From Sphingomonadales bacterium (GTDB taxonomy: Bacteria; Pseudomonadota; Alphaproteobacteria; Sphingomonadales; Sphingomonadaceae), in assembly GCA_016721875.1 (NCBI GenBank), contig JADKHG010000001.1:434001-498000 (forward strand): a stretch of 64,000 bases of DNA, read 5' to 3'. The position numbers were made by a program, and so were the translations under genes. Positions 35,258 to 43,641 of this stretch are shown piece after piece. Every line of letters starts with the position of its first letter. The first letter of the stretch is position 1. Below the pieces are notes generated by a model, which was given only the letters and a program-made list of their open reading frames with translations, was not told where the DNA came from and did not search any database.

Positions 35258-35920
35258 TTAGGGCGTGCCGAGGATCGCCGTTATGGCATCGGTAACTTCG
35301 TCAATCGCTGCCATGCCATCGACGCTGCTCACCAAACCGCGCTTGTTGTAGATCGGCAATATGGGTTCGGTCTTGGCGCGATATTCGGCCATGCGCGTGC
35401 GTACCGTCGCTTCATTGTCGTCGGGGCGACGCTTGAATTCGGTTGAGCCGCATTTGTCGCATACGCCTGCTTTAACGGGCTGCTTGAAAGTGTCGTGATA
35501 GCCATCACCGCATTTCGCGCAGGTATAGCGGCCGACAATGCGTTCGACCAATGCGTCTTCGTCCACCACCAATTCGATGACATGGTCAAGCGTGCGATTG
35601 CGCGATGCAAGCAATCCGTCGAGCAATTCGGCCTGCGGGGCAGTGCGCGGATAGCCGTCAAAGATCAGCCCCTTGTCGGCGGGGATTGCATCCATATGCT
35701 CGCCAAGGATTTCGGCCATCAGTTCGTCAGGAAAGAGCTTGCCCGATTTCATGATCTCGTCGGCCAGTTTGCCAACATCGGTCCCGGCCTTCACCGCCGC
35801 ACGCAGAATGTCACCAGTGGACAATTGCACCATGCCATAGGTTTCAACCAGATGTGCCGCCTGGGTTCCCTTGCCTGCGCCGGGAGGCCCGAGCAGAATG
35901 ATGTTCCTGACCTTGCCCAC
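35258..35920 (-). CDS. adk: Adenylate kinase (zinc-binding long form)
   Basis: Interconverts AMP, ADP and ATP. The P-loop GPPGAGKGTQ is at residues 11-20, and LIFDGYPRTAPQ and the lid domain follow. The lid has CAKCGDGYHDTFKQP and CDKCGS, a four-Cys zinc site. A 220-residue long-type enzyme. It follows secY in the spc operon with a 29-bp gap. Confidence 0.96.
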   Translation of the reverse strand: MGKVRNIILLGPPGAGKGTQAAHLVETYGMVQLSTGDILRAAVKAGTDVGKLADEIMKSGKLFPDELMAEILGEHMDAIPADKGLIFDGYPRTAPQAELLDGLLASRNRTLDHVIELVVDEDALVERIVGRYTCAKCGDGYHDTFKQPVKAGVCDKCGSTEFKRRPDDNEATVRTRMAEYRAKTEPILPIYNKRGLVSSVDGMAAIDEVTDAITAILGTP

Positions 35921-35949
35921 TTTTCACTCCCTGATGCTGTTGCCCGGGC

Positions 35950-37326
35950 TTAGCGACCCCGGTTCCCCTTGAGCTTCGCCTTCTTCAGAAGGTCGCCATA
36001 TTGGTGGGCAATCAGATGCCCCTGAATTTGCGAGATGGTATCGACAGTCACATTGACCAGAATCAACAGACTGGTGCCGCCAATGACAAAGAATTGCTGC
36101 TGCCCGGTCAGCCCCATGACATAGTCGGGAAGCAAGCAGACAACCGCCAGATAGGCAGCGCCCAGCACCGTAATGCGGGTCAACACATAGTCGAGATAGT
36201 CCTGCGTGCTCTTGCCCGGCCGGATGCCTGGAATGAAGCCACCCGCCTTCTTCAGATTGTCGGCGGTTTCTTCAGGGTTGAAGACAACCGCTGTGTAGAA
36301 GAAGCAGAAGAAGACAATGCCAAGGCCATAGAGCAGCAGATAGACCGGCTGACCATGCGACAGATATTGGTTGAGCAGGATAATGAAATCACCAAATTGG
36401 CTCTCGCCCGCAACCGTTTGTCCGCCCAACTGGCTGACCGTGATCGGCAACAGCAACAGCGATGAGGCAAAAATTGGAGGGATGACACCTGCGGTGTTCA
36501 ACTTCAGCGGCAAGTGGCTGCGGTCAGCCTGCATCATGCCACGCTGGGTCGCACGCTTTGGATATTGGATCAGCACCCGGCGTTGCGCGCGTTCAACATA
36601 GCAGATGAGCAGCGTCAGGAAGACGAACATCGCGATAAAGCCGACGATGATGATCGGATCGATTGAGCCCGTCCGCCCGCCTTCGAGCAGGTTGGCGACC
36701 AGACGCGGCATTTGCGCGACAATACCTGCCATGATGATCAACGAGATACCGTTGCCGATACCCCGGCTAGTGATCTGTTCACCCAGCCACATCAGGAACA
36801 TCGTGCCGCCGACAAGGCTGATCGTTGCGACAACACGGAACATCAGGCCCGGCTCGACAACGGCCTGAATGCCGTTGGCCGCAGCAAGCGTTTCCAGGCC
36901 AGAGGCAAGGAAAAAGCCCTGCATCGCGGTCAGGAATACCGTGCCATAGCGGGTATATTGATTGAGCTTCTTGCGCCCGCTTTCACCCTCTTTCTTGATC
37001 GCCGCCAATGTCGGCGACAAGGAAGCGGCGAGCTGCACGACGATCGACGCGGTGATATAGGGCATGACGCCCAGCGCGATCAGGCTCATACGCTCGAGCG
37101 AGCCACCAGAGAAGGTGTTGAAAATGTCGAGCACGCCGCCAGCGGCGTTGTTGGCATACAATGCCGCCTGTGCGACCGGATCAACCCCCGGCAGCGGCAC
37201 AAAACTGAGCATGCGGAAAATAATCAGGGCACCCAGTGTGAACCAGATGCGCTTTTTCAAATCGTCGGCTTTGCCGAACTTCGAAAAATTGATGCCCGAT
37301 GCCATTTGGTCGGCGCGAGATGCCAT
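35950..37326 (-). CDS. secY: Protein translocase subunit SecY
   Basis: Channel-forming subunit of the Sec translocon with ten membrane helices. The 458-residue protein shows KRIWFTLGALIIFRMLSFVPLPG at the first helix, ALGVMPYITASIVVQL, and the cytoplasmic loop VERAQRRVLIQYPKRATQRG used in ribosome docking. It lies in the spc operon between rplO and adk. Confidence 0.97.
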   Translation of the reverse strand: MASRADQMASGINFSKFGKADDLKKRIWFTLGALIIFRMLSFVPLPGVDPVAQAALYANNAAGGVLDIFNTFSGGSLERMSLIALGVMPYITASIVVQLAASLSPTLAAIKKEGESGRKKLNQYTRYGTVFLTAMQGFFLASGLETLAAANGIQAVVEPGLMFRVVATISLVGGTMFLMWLGEQITSRGIGNGISLIIMAGIVAQMPRLVANLLEGGRTGSIDPIIIVGFIAMFVFLTLLICYVERAQRRVLIQYPKRATQRGMMQADRSHLPLKLNTAGVIPPIFASSLLLLPITVSQLGGQTVAGESQFGDFIILLNQYLSHGQPVYLLLYGLGIVFFCFFYTAVVFNPEETADNLKKAGGFIPGIRPGKSTQDYLDYVLTRITVLGAAYLAVVCLLPDYVMGLTGQQQFFVIGGTSLLILVNVTVDTISQIQGHLIAHQYGDLLKKAKLKGNRGR

Positions 37327-37430
37327 GATTATACTTTCCTAAAATTCTGAATGCCGCGCTAGCGACTTGGCGCGCAGCAATCTACCCCGAAACGACATGT
37401 CTGGCGTATCAGATGCCTCTGAAACACCAA

Positions 37431-37460
37431 ACCCCGCAAGCCCATATCGGGATGCGGGGT
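37431..37460 (-). terminator. Hairpin in the rplO-secY spacer
   Basis: An 8-bp perfect stem (ACCCCGCA / TGCGGGGT) encloses a further GCCC/GGG pairing. On the minus strand TTGGTGTTTC follows. It may act as a partial terminator or processing site within the ribosomal operon. Confidence 0.5.
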
Positions 37461-37490
37461 CTGTAAGACAAGGGTGAAGTTTCACCGATA

Positions 37491-38006
37491 TCACTTTGCC
37501 TTCTTGGCGCTGCCCTTCTTCTCGGCAGCTTTTTCCGAAGCCGGCTTCACAACAAGGATGTCCACCTTGCCGCCAGCCTTTTCGACAGCTTCAACAGCCG
37601 CCTTTGAGGCACCGGCGACCGACAGCGTGATTTTCGCAGTCAGTTCGCCCTTGGCGAGAATGCGGACGCCGTCCTTGCCGCCACGCGACAAGCCTGCAGC
37701 CTTGAGCGCGGCCTGATCGATTACAGCCTTGGCATCGAGCTTCTTGGCGTCGATGAACTTCTGGATCATGCCCAGATTCACTTCAGCATAGTCTTTCGCG
37801 AAGATATTGTTGAAGCCGCGCTTCGGGATGCGCATGTGAAGGGGCATCTGGCCGCCCTCAAAGCCCTTGATGGCTACGCCCGAACGGCTCTTCTGACCCT
37901 TTTGGCCGCGGCCTGAGGTCTTGCCCTTGCCCGAACCAATACCACGACCGACCCGCATCTTGCGGTGACGGGCGCCTTCATTATCGCGGATGTCATTCAG
38001 TTTCAT
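37491..38006 (-). CDS. rplO: Ribosomal protein uL15
   Basis: Large-subunit protein. Starts MKLNDIRDNEGARHRKMRVGRG and has the Gly/Lys-rich loop GSGKGKTSGRGQKGQKSR. The chosen ATG at 38004-38006 gives 171 residues; an earlier GTG adds three. A Lys/Ala-rich tail (SEKAAEKKGSAKKAK) is longer than in E. coli. Confidence 0.96.
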   Translation of the reverse strand: MKLNDIRDNEGARHRKMRVGRGIGSGKGKTSGRGQKGQKSRSGVAIKGFEGGQMPLHMRIPKRGFNNIFAKDYAEVNLGMIQKFIDAKKLDAKAVIDQAALKAAGLSRGGKDGVRILAKGELTAKITLSVAGASKAAVEAVEKAGGKVDILVVKPASEKAAEKKGSAKKAK

Positions 38007-38049
38007 GTCTTGCACTCGCTTTCGCTTTTAATCGCGCTTCAAACAAATT

Positions 38050-38180
38050 CCTCTCCCTTGTGGGAGAGGATACGGAGACTTGCGAGCTTGCTCGCTAGTT
38101 GGAGTTGGAGAGGGGTTGCACTCCCTCACCCTCCCACCGCTTCGCGGCGGGCCCCTCCCTCTCCCGTAAGGGGAGAGGGG
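38050..38180. repeat. Multi-hairpin repeat in the rpmD-rplO spacer
   Basis: The 181-bp gap between rpmD and rplO is filled with stem-loops: CCTCTCCC-TTGT-GGGAGAGG (38050-38069), GCGAG-CTTG-CTCGC, a CCGC-TTC-GCGG hairpin, and CCTCTCCC-GTAA-GGGGAGAGG near the end. C/T-rich and G/A-rich palindromes of this kind are common dispersed intergenic repeats in proteobacteria. No coding frame is plausible. Confidence 0.8.
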
Positions 38181-38187
38181 TTATAGG

Positions 38188-38364
38188 TTACCCCACAACC
38201 TCAACCATGTGCCGCACGCTGCGGATCATGCCGCGCACTTCGGGGGTATCTTCCAGTTCAACCACCTTGTGCATCTTGTCGAGGCCGAGCCCTTGCAGCG
38301 TCTTGCGCTGAATGGCGGGGCGGCGGATCGGCGAGCCGGTCTGCTTGATTTTGATCTTTGCCAT
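38188..38364 (-). CDS. rpmD: Ribosomal protein uL30
   Basis: A 58-residue large-subunit protein, read from ATG 38362-38364: MAKIKIKQTGSPIRRP, then LGLDKMHKVVELED and VRGMIRSVRHMVEVVG. It lies 6 bp after rpsE, the usual order. Confidence 0.96.
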   Translation of the reverse strand: MAKIKIKQTGSPIRRPAIQRKTLQGLGLDKMHKVVELEDTPEVRGMIRSVRHMVEVVG

Positions 38365-38370
38365 TATCGC

Positions 38371-39068
38371 TTACTCCGCAATAGCTTCGGCGTCGGCTTC
38401 GGCAGTTTTGCTGCCACCGCGCCCCAGAAGGTCGGCGATTTTCTTGCCGCGACGCTGTGCAACTGATTTCGGGCTGGTCTGGTCAGACAGCGCCGCAAAG
38501 GTTGCACGGATCATGTTATAGGGGTTCGACGTGCCGACCGACTTGGTCACAACGTCCGCAACGCCCAGCGATTCAAACACAGCGCGCATCGGGCCACCGG
38601 CGATGATGCCGGTACCGGCAGGTGCCGAACGAACCGTGACATTGCCCGCACCGAAGCGACCATTGCAATCATGGTGCAGCGTGCGACCGTCTTTCAACGG
38701 AACGCGAATCATCGATTTCTTTGCAGCAGCGGTCGCCTTGTTGATGGCTTCCGGCACTTCGCGTGCTTTGCCATGACCAAAGCCGACACGGCCCTGACCA
38801 TCGCCAACCACCACGAGCGCGGCGAAACCAAAGCGCTTACCGCCCTTTACGGTTTTCGAAACGCGGTTGATGTGGACGAGCTTTTCGATCGTGCCATCAT
38901 CTTCTTTTCTTCGCGCGGCTTGCGGTCATCGCGGCGGCCACGGCCACCACCTTCGCCACGTCCACGTCCACCACGGCCACGACCGCGACCTTCGGCTTCA
39001 ACAGATTCAGGAGCAGCAGCGACTGCGTCTACGACGACGTTTTCGGTTGTTGTGTTTTCGTCAGCCAT
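38371..39068 (-). CDS. rpsE: Ribosomal protein uS5 (frame broken near 38904)
   Basis: Small-subunit protein for decoding accuracy. The N-terminal 60 residues are an Ala/Glu/Arg/Gly-rich extension (GRGRGRGGRGRGEGGGRGRR) typical of sphingomonad S5. After EEK the frame is lost; adding one G (AAG-GAA-GAT) restores EDDGTIEKLVHINRVSKTVKG and joins VVVGDGQGRVGFGHGKA. The restored product has 232 residues. As S5 is essential, a sequence error is the simplest reading. Its ATG overlaps the rplR stop (TGATG). Confidence 0.92.
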
Positions 39069-39422
39069 CAGCAGAACTCCAGCCAGCCTTCGCGGGCAGC
39101 CTCGGCCAGCGCCTTGTCGCGACCATGAAAGCGGAACCCACCACGGTCAAAAACGACGTTGGTTACGCCAGCCTTTTCGCAGCTTCGGCAACGCGCTTGC
39201 CAACTTCAGCAGCGGCATCCGAAGTCGCGCCGTTTTCGCCTTCGCACCCTTGTCGAGGGTCGAAGCCGAAGCAACGGTGACGCCCTTGGAGTCGTCGATG
39301 ATCTGGGCGTAGATGTGGCGACCCGTGCGGTGCACCGAAAGACGCGGACGACCGGCAACCTGCGAACGCAGCTTCGAACGGACGCGCTGACGGCGCTTTT
39401 CAAAGAGAGAGAGCTTTGCCAT
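39068..39422 (-). CDS. rplR: Ribosomal protein uL18 (frame broken by two deletions)
   Basis: 5S rRNA-binding protein. It starts MAKLSLFEKRRQRVRSKLRS and has RPRLSVHRTGRHIYAQIID. The frame breaks after KAKT, where one G is missing (ACG-GCG for ACG-GGC-GCG, about 39231), and again in the run of A at about 39176. Restoring both bases gives DAAAEVGKRVAEAAKKAGV and FDRGGFRFHGR up to a TGA at 39068-39070, 118 residues in all, the expected size. Essential single-copy gene, so these are most likely sequence errors. Confidence 0.92.
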
Positions 39423-39425
39423 GGC

Positions 39426-39959
39426 TTATTTCTTCTTCCCTTCTTTGCGGAAGATATATTCGCCGCGGTACTTGATGCCCTTGCCCTTATAGGGTTCCGG
39501 CTTCCTCCAGCGACGGATTTCGGCAGCAACCTGCCCTACCTTCTGCTTGTCGATGCCCGAGATTTCCACCGTGGTGTTGTCGGGCGTCTTGATTTCGATA
39601 CCATCGGGGATCGCGAAATCGACGTCATGGCTATACCCAAGCTGAAGCTTCAGGTTGCGGCCCTGCGAGTTGGCACGATAACCAACGCCGGTGATTTCGA
39701 GCACCTTGGTGAAGCCTTCGGTCACGCCGGTGACCAGGTTCTGCACCAATGTGCGCTGCATTCCCCAGAATGCGCGAGCTTCTTTGCTCTTGTTGGCAGG
39801 CATGACCGACAGGCCTTCGTCCTTCATTTCATACGAAATGAGGTCGCTCATCGGCATGGTCAATTCGCCCTTCGGGCCCTTCACCGACAAGGTGCCATCG
39901 CCCATGCTGGCGGTGACGCCAGCAGGAATAGCAACCGGTTTTTTACCAATGCGGCTCAT
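39426..39959 (-). CDS. rplF: Ribosomal protein uL6
   Basis: Large-subunit protein of 177 residues with the family end RRWRKPEPYKGKGIKYRGE and the start MSRIGKKPVAIPAGV. The stop is 3 bp before rplR, and the ATG shares one base with the rpsH stop, showing tight coupling. Confidence 0.97.
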   Translation of the reverse strand: MSRIGKKPVAIPAGVTASMGDGTLSVKGPKGELTMPMSDLISYEMKDEGLSVMPANKSKEARAFWGMQRTLVQNLVTGVTEGFTKVLEITGVGYRANSQGRNLKLQLGYSHDVDFAIPDGIEIKTPDNTTVEISGIDKQKVGQVAAEIRRWRKPEPYKGKGIKYRGEYIFRKEGKKK

Positions 39960-40354
39960 CAGAACACCTCCGCCAGGATTTCGCCGCCGACATTGGCTTC
40001 GCGTGCTTCGGCGTCCGAGAGCACACCCTTCGGCGTGGAAACAATGGTGATGCCCAGACCGTTGCGTACGACAGGAAGCTCTGAGCTTCCCGAATAGACG
40101 CGGCGGCCGGGTTTCGAAACGCGGGCAACATGCTGGATAGCGGGTTGGCCCTCGAAATATTTCAGCTCGATGCGCAGGCCCTTGTGAGCGCCCAGTGCTT
40201 CTTCGCTGTAACCGCGGATATAGCCTTCACGCTGCAACACGTCGAGGACGCGAACGCGCAGATTGGAAGCGGGCGAAACGACAGAGTCTTTCTTCGCGCG
40301 CTGGCCGTTGCGGATGCGGGTGAGCAGATCACCCAAAGGATCGGTCAATGCCAT
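39959..40354 (-). CDS. rpsH: Ribosomal protein uS8
   Basis: 16S rRNA-binding protein and, in E. coli, the translational repressor of the spc operon. 131 residues: MALTDPLGDLLTRIRNGQ at the start, GLGITIVSTPKGVLSDAEA near the end. The order rpsN-rpsH-rplF is standard. Confidence 0.97.
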   Translation of the reverse strand: MALTDPLGDLLTRIRNGQRAKKDSVVSPASNLRVRVLDVLQREGYIRGYSEEALGAHKGLRIELKYFEGQPAIQHVARVSKPGRRVYSGSSELPVVRNGLGITIVSTPKGVLSDAEAREANVGGEILAEVF

Positions 40355-40366
40355 TTTCTCTATCCC

Positions 40367-40672
40367 TTACCAGCTCGATTTCGTAACGCCGGGGATCAGG
40401 CCCTTATTGGCCAGATCACGCAGCTCGATACGGCAGAGCCGGAACTTGCGATAATATGCACGCGGACGACCCGTTGTTTCGCAACGGTTGCGAACGCGGG
40501 TCGGGTTGCCGTTGCGCGGAATTTCAGCGAGCTTCAGGCGGGCCATCAAACGGTCGCCATCATCAGCCGACGTGTCGTCAGCAATCGCTTTCAGCCGCGC
40601 ATAACGGCCCGAATATTTTTTAACGAGCTTCTTGCGACGCTCATTTTTGTTGATCGAACTCAGTTTCGCCAT
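40367..40672 (-). CDS. rpsN: Ribosomal protein uS14
   Basis: A 101-residue S14 of the zinc-free long form: MAKLSSINKNERRKKL, RNGNPTRVRNRCETTGRPRA, and end RDLANKGLIPGVTKSSW. The CxxC pairs of the zinc form are absent, as usual for alphaproteobacteria. Confidence 0.97.
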   Translation of the reverse strand: MAKLSSINKNERRKKLVKKYSGRYARLKAIADDTSADDGDRLMARLKLAEIPRNGNPTRVRNRCETTGRPRAYYRKFRLCRIELRDLANKGLIPGVTKSSW

Positions 40673-40713
40673 GACTTAAGTTCTCGTCCTTTCTGACAAG
40701 AGGGAAGCGCGCA

Positions 40714-41298
40714 TCAAGCTGCTTCCTTTTCCTCTGCTTGTTCTTGCGGGAATGGGAAGCCGAACAGCCGGAGCAGTTCACGTGCTTCATCATCGGTTTT
40801 GGCCGAAGTCGTTACAATCACGTCCATACCGCGAACGGTATCGATCTGATCATAGCTGATTTCGGGGAAAATAATCTGCTCTTTCAAACCCATGGCAAAG
40901 TTGCCACGGCCGTCAAAGCTGTTCGGGTTCAGACCACGAAAGTCGCGGATGCGCGGCATCGCGATCGTCACCAGACGGTCGAGAAATTCGTACATCTGCT
41001 GACGACGCATCGTCACCTTGACACCAATCGGCATGCCTTCGCGCAGCTTGAAGCCTGCGATCGACTTTTTCGCCTTGGTGACAACCGGCTTCTGGCCAGC
41101 GATCAGTTCCATTTCGGCAAGAGCGGTCGTAACCTTTTTCTTGTCCTGTGATCCTTCGCCCACACCCATGTTGAGCGTGATCTTTTCGATCTTCGGAACA
41201 GCGAAACGGTTGGTGTAGCCGAACTTTTCAGTCATCGCCTTGACGACAACGTCGTCATAGCGCTGCTTCATGCGCGGTGTGTATTTTGCATCAGCCAT
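40714..41298 (-). CDS. rplE: Ribosomal protein uL5
   Basis: 5S rRNA-binding protein of 194 residues. It starts MADAKYTPRMKQRYDDVV, has KIEKITLNMGVGEG and TMRRQQMYEFLDRLV, and ends with an extra Glu/Ala tail. The ATG at 41296-41298 lies inside the end of rplX (8-bp overlap). Confidence 0.97.
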   Translation of the reverse strand: MADAKYTPRMKQRYDDVVVKAMTEKFGYTNRFAVPKIEKITLNMGVGEGSQDKKKVTTALAEMELIAGQKPVVTKAKKSIAGFKLREGMPIGVKVTMRRQQMYEFLDRLVTIAMPRIRDFRGLNPNSFDGRGNFAMGLKEQIIFPEISYDQIDTVRGMDVIVTTSAKTDDEARELLRLFGFPFPQEQAEEKEAA

Positions 41299-41611
41299 CG
41301 ATCTTCTCCCCGGACTTGGCGGCCACGCGGACCTTCTTGCCGTCCTTGGTTTCAATGCGAACGCGTGTCGGCTTGCCCGTTTTGGGGTCGGCCACGGCGA
41401 CATTCGAAATGTGCAGCGGTGCTTCAAACGGCTTTTTGCCGCCCTGCGGGTCCGCCTGGGTCGGCTTGGAGTGGCGAACGCGCACGTTCACGCCCGATAC
41501 GACGACCTTGTCGGCCTTCGGATCGACGCGGGTGACTTCGCCAGTCTTGCCCTTGTCCTTGCCGGCGAGCACCACGACGGTGTCACCCTTTTTGATTTTT
41601 GCCATTGCCAT
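41291..41611 (-). CDS. rplX: Ribosomal protein uL24
   Basis: Early assembly protein of the large subunit, 106 residues. KOW motif near the start (IKKGDTVVVLAGKDKGKTGEV). I kept the first ATG (41609-41611) because GGAGG lies nine bases upstream; the second ATG two codons later is possible. It overlaps rplE by 8 bp. Confidence 0.95.
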   Translation of the reverse strand: MAMAKIKKGDTVVVLAGKDKGKTGEVTRVDPKADKVVVSGVNVRVRHSKPTQADPQGGKKPFEAPLHISNVAVADPKTGKPTRVRIETKDGKKVRVAAKSGEKIDG

Positions 41612-41612
41612 C

Positions 41613-41981
41613 TTACAAAACCTCCGGCGCCAGGCTGATGATCTTCATGTGGTTTTTCGCACGAAGTTCACGGCAGACGGGGCCAAAAATACGGGTGCCG
41701 ATCGGCTCCTTGTTGTTGCCGATCAAAACGGCAGCATTGGTGTCGAAGCGGATAACCGAACCGTCAGCACGACGGATGTCCTTGCGGGTGCGAACGATGA
41801 CGGCCTTGTGGACGTCGCCCTTCTTCACCTTGCCGCGCGGCTGGGCTTCCTTGATCGACACCACGATGATGTCGCCAACGCCAGCGGTGCGGCGCTTTGA
41901 TCCGCCGAGAACCTTGATGCACTGGACGCGCTTGGCGCCGCTGTTGTCAGCCACATCGAGATTGGATTGCATCTGAATCAT
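41613..41981 (-). CDS. rplN: Ribosomal protein uL14
   Basis: Highly conserved 122-residue protein at the subunit interface. MIQMQSNLDVADNSGAKRVQ at the start and SLAPEVL at the end are canonical. The downstream start of rplX follows after one base. Confidence 0.98.
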   Translation of the reverse strand: MIQMQSNLDVADNSGAKRVQCIKVLGGSKRRTAGVGDIIVVSIKEAQPRGKVKKGDVHKAVIVRTRKDIRRADGSVIRFDTNAAVLIGNNKEPIGTRIFGPVCRELRAKNHMKIISLAPEVL

Positions 41982-41984
41982 GGA

Positions 41985-42257
41985 TCAACCCTCCGCGAGT
42001 TCGGCCGCAGCCTCTGGTGCCGCGCCGACGCGCTCAACCAAAGTCCAGGTCTTGTTCTTCGAAATCGGCGCACATTCCTGAATACGGACAACTTCGCCTG
42101 CTTTCGCAGCGTTTTCCGCATCATGGGCGTGGTACTTTTTCGTACGACGGATGATCTTGCCGTAAAGCGGGTGCTTCACCTTGCGCTCGACGAGCACAAC
42201 GACCGTCTTGTCGTTCTTGTCGGACACCACCGTGCCGGTAAGAATACGTTTAGGCAT
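41985..42257 (-). CDS. rpsQ: Ribosomal protein uS17
   Basis: A 90-residue 16S rRNA-binding protein: MPKRILTGTVVSDKNDKTVVV, KHPLYGKIIRRTKKYHAHD, and a C-terminal Ala/Glu extension (GAAPEAAAELAEG) beyond the usual end. Confidence 0.97.
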   Translation of the reverse strand: MPKRILTGTVVSDKNDKTVVVLVERKVKHPLYGKIIRRTKKYHAHDAENAAKAGEVVRIQECAPISKNKTWTLVERVGAAPEAAAELAEG

Positions 42258-42269
42258 CGCTTGCGCTCC

Positions 42270-42479
42270 TTATGCCGATTTTGCAGCGGCGTTGGCACGC
42301 TCGCTCTGCAGGGTTTTGATCTGCGCAATGCTGCGACGCACTTCGCGGATCCGCGCCGGCTTTTCCAGCTGACCGGTTGCCGACTGGAAACGCAGATTGA
42401 ACTGTTCGCGCTTCAGTTCGCCGAGGTCAGCCGAAAGCTGGTCATCGGTCTTAACGCGGAGGTCTTCGATCTTGGTCAT
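42270..42479 (-). CDS. rpmC: Ribosomal protein uL29
   Basis: A 69-residue helical protein near the exit tunnel: LRVKTDDQLSADLGELKREQ with the family signature KREQFNLRFQ. It overlaps rplP by 4 bp (ATGA). Confidence 0.96.
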   Translation of the reverse strand: MTKIEDLRVKTDDQLSADLGELKREQFNLRFQSATGQLEKPARIREVRRSIAQIKTLQSERANAAAKSA

Positions 42480-42913
42480 CCCTTGACTCCCAGGTGCGAG
42501 GTGTCGCCCAGGCGAGCAACGACCTTGGTCTTGATCGGCAGCTTCATCGCAGCGCGCTGGAAAGCGACCGCTGCGAGCGGACCGGGGACACCGTCAAGTT
42601 CGAACAGGATGCGGCCCGGCTTGACGCGAGCAGCCCAATATTCGACCGAACCCTTGCCCTTACCCTGACGAACTTCGGCAGGCTTTTTCGAAACCGGCAC
42701 GTCCGGGAAGATACGGATCCACAAACGTCCCTGACGCTTGATGTGACGCGTAATCGCACGGCGAGCCGCTTCGATCTGGCGTGCGGTAATCCGCTCGGGT
42801 TCCAGAGCCTTGAGGCCGTAAGAACCGAAGTTCAGGTCCGTACCGCCCTTGGCAACGCCATGAATGCGTCCCTTGAACTGCTTGCGGAATTTATGTTTTT
42901 TAGGTTGCAACAT
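42476..42913 (-). CDS. rplP: Ribosomal protein uL16
   Basis: A 145-residue protein at the A-site/5S region: MLQPKKHKFRKQFKGRIHG, ARRAITRHIKRQGRLWIRIF, and GKGKGSVEYWAARVKPGRIL. The gap to rpsC is 20 bp. Confidence 0.98.
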   Translation of the reverse strand: MLQPKKHKFRKQFKGRIHGVAKGGTDLNFGSYGLKALEPERITARQIEAARRAITRHIKRQGRLWIRIFPDVPVSKKPAEVRQGKGKGSVEYWAARVKPGRILFELDGVPGPLAAVAFQRAAMKLPIKTKVVARLGDTSHLGVKG

Positions 42914-42933
42914 GATGCTTGCCTATCTTCCTA

Positions 42934-43638
42934 TCAGCGGCGGTCAAACTGCGGGCGAACGCCAGCGGTCTGCGCTTCCATCATCAGGCGGTCGGTTGCC
43001 ATCGGATCATGACCAAGGATTTCACCCTTGAAGATCCAGCACTTGATGCCGATGATGCCATATGCGGTCAGCGCTTCGGCTTCGGCATAATCGATATTGG
43101 CCCGCAGCGTATGCGCAGGCACGCGGCCTTCACGATACGATTCGGTCCGTGCGATTTCAGCGCCGCCCAAACGACCACCGCAGGTGATCTTGATGCCTTC
43201 GGCTCCCAGACGCATCGCCGACTGCATCGCACGCTTCATGGCGCGACGGAAAGCGATACGGCGGATCAGCTGATCAGCGATGCCCTGTGCGACGAGCTTG
43301 GCGTCGATTTCAGGCTTGCGGATTTCAACGATGTTCAGCGACACTTCACCGTCGGTGAACTTCGAAATCTGCTTTTTCAGCTTTTCAATGTCCGCACCCT
43401 TCTTGCCGATGATCACGCCGGGGCGTGCAGCATAGATGGAGACGCGCACCAGCTTGGCGGGGCGTTCGATCACGACCTTGGAAATCGCGGCTTGCGGAAG
43501 CGTCTTCATCACGAACTTGCGGATGTTGATGTCTTCCAGAAGCATGCGGCCATAGTCCGCACCTTCGGCGAACCAGCGGCTGTCCCAGGTCCGGTTGATC
43601 TGCAGGCGAAGCCCGATCGGATTGCTCTTCTGACCCAT
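42934..43638 (-). CDS. rpsC: Ribosomal protein uS3
   Basis: A 234-residue mRNA-entry protein. MGQKSNPIGLRLQINRTWDS at the start, the KH domain RPGVIIGKKGADIEKLK in the middle, and DYAEAEALTAYGIIGIKCWIFKG near the end. Three bases separate it from rplV. Confidence 0.98.
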   Translation of the reverse strand: MGQKSNPIGLRLQINRTWDSRWFAEGADYGRMLLEDINIRKFVMKTLPQAAISKVVIERPAKLVRVSIYAARPGVIIGKKGADIEKLKKQISKFTDGEVSLNIVEIRKPEIDAKLVAQGIADQLIRRIAFRRAMKRAMQSAMRLGAEGIKITCGGRLGGAEIARTESYREGRVPAHTLRANIDYAEAEALTAYGIIGIKCWIFKGEILGHDPMATDRLMMEAQTAGVRPQFDRR

Positions 43639-43641
43639 GAC

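Noticed and set aside
38050..38180. CRISPR-like repeats in the rpmD-rplO gap
   Set aside because: The repeats are inverted stem-loops of differing sequence, without uniform spacers or cas genes.
38847..39068. A separate small Arg/Gly-rich protein upstream of rpsE
   Set aside because: It is the N-terminal extension of S5, separated only by a one-base deletion.
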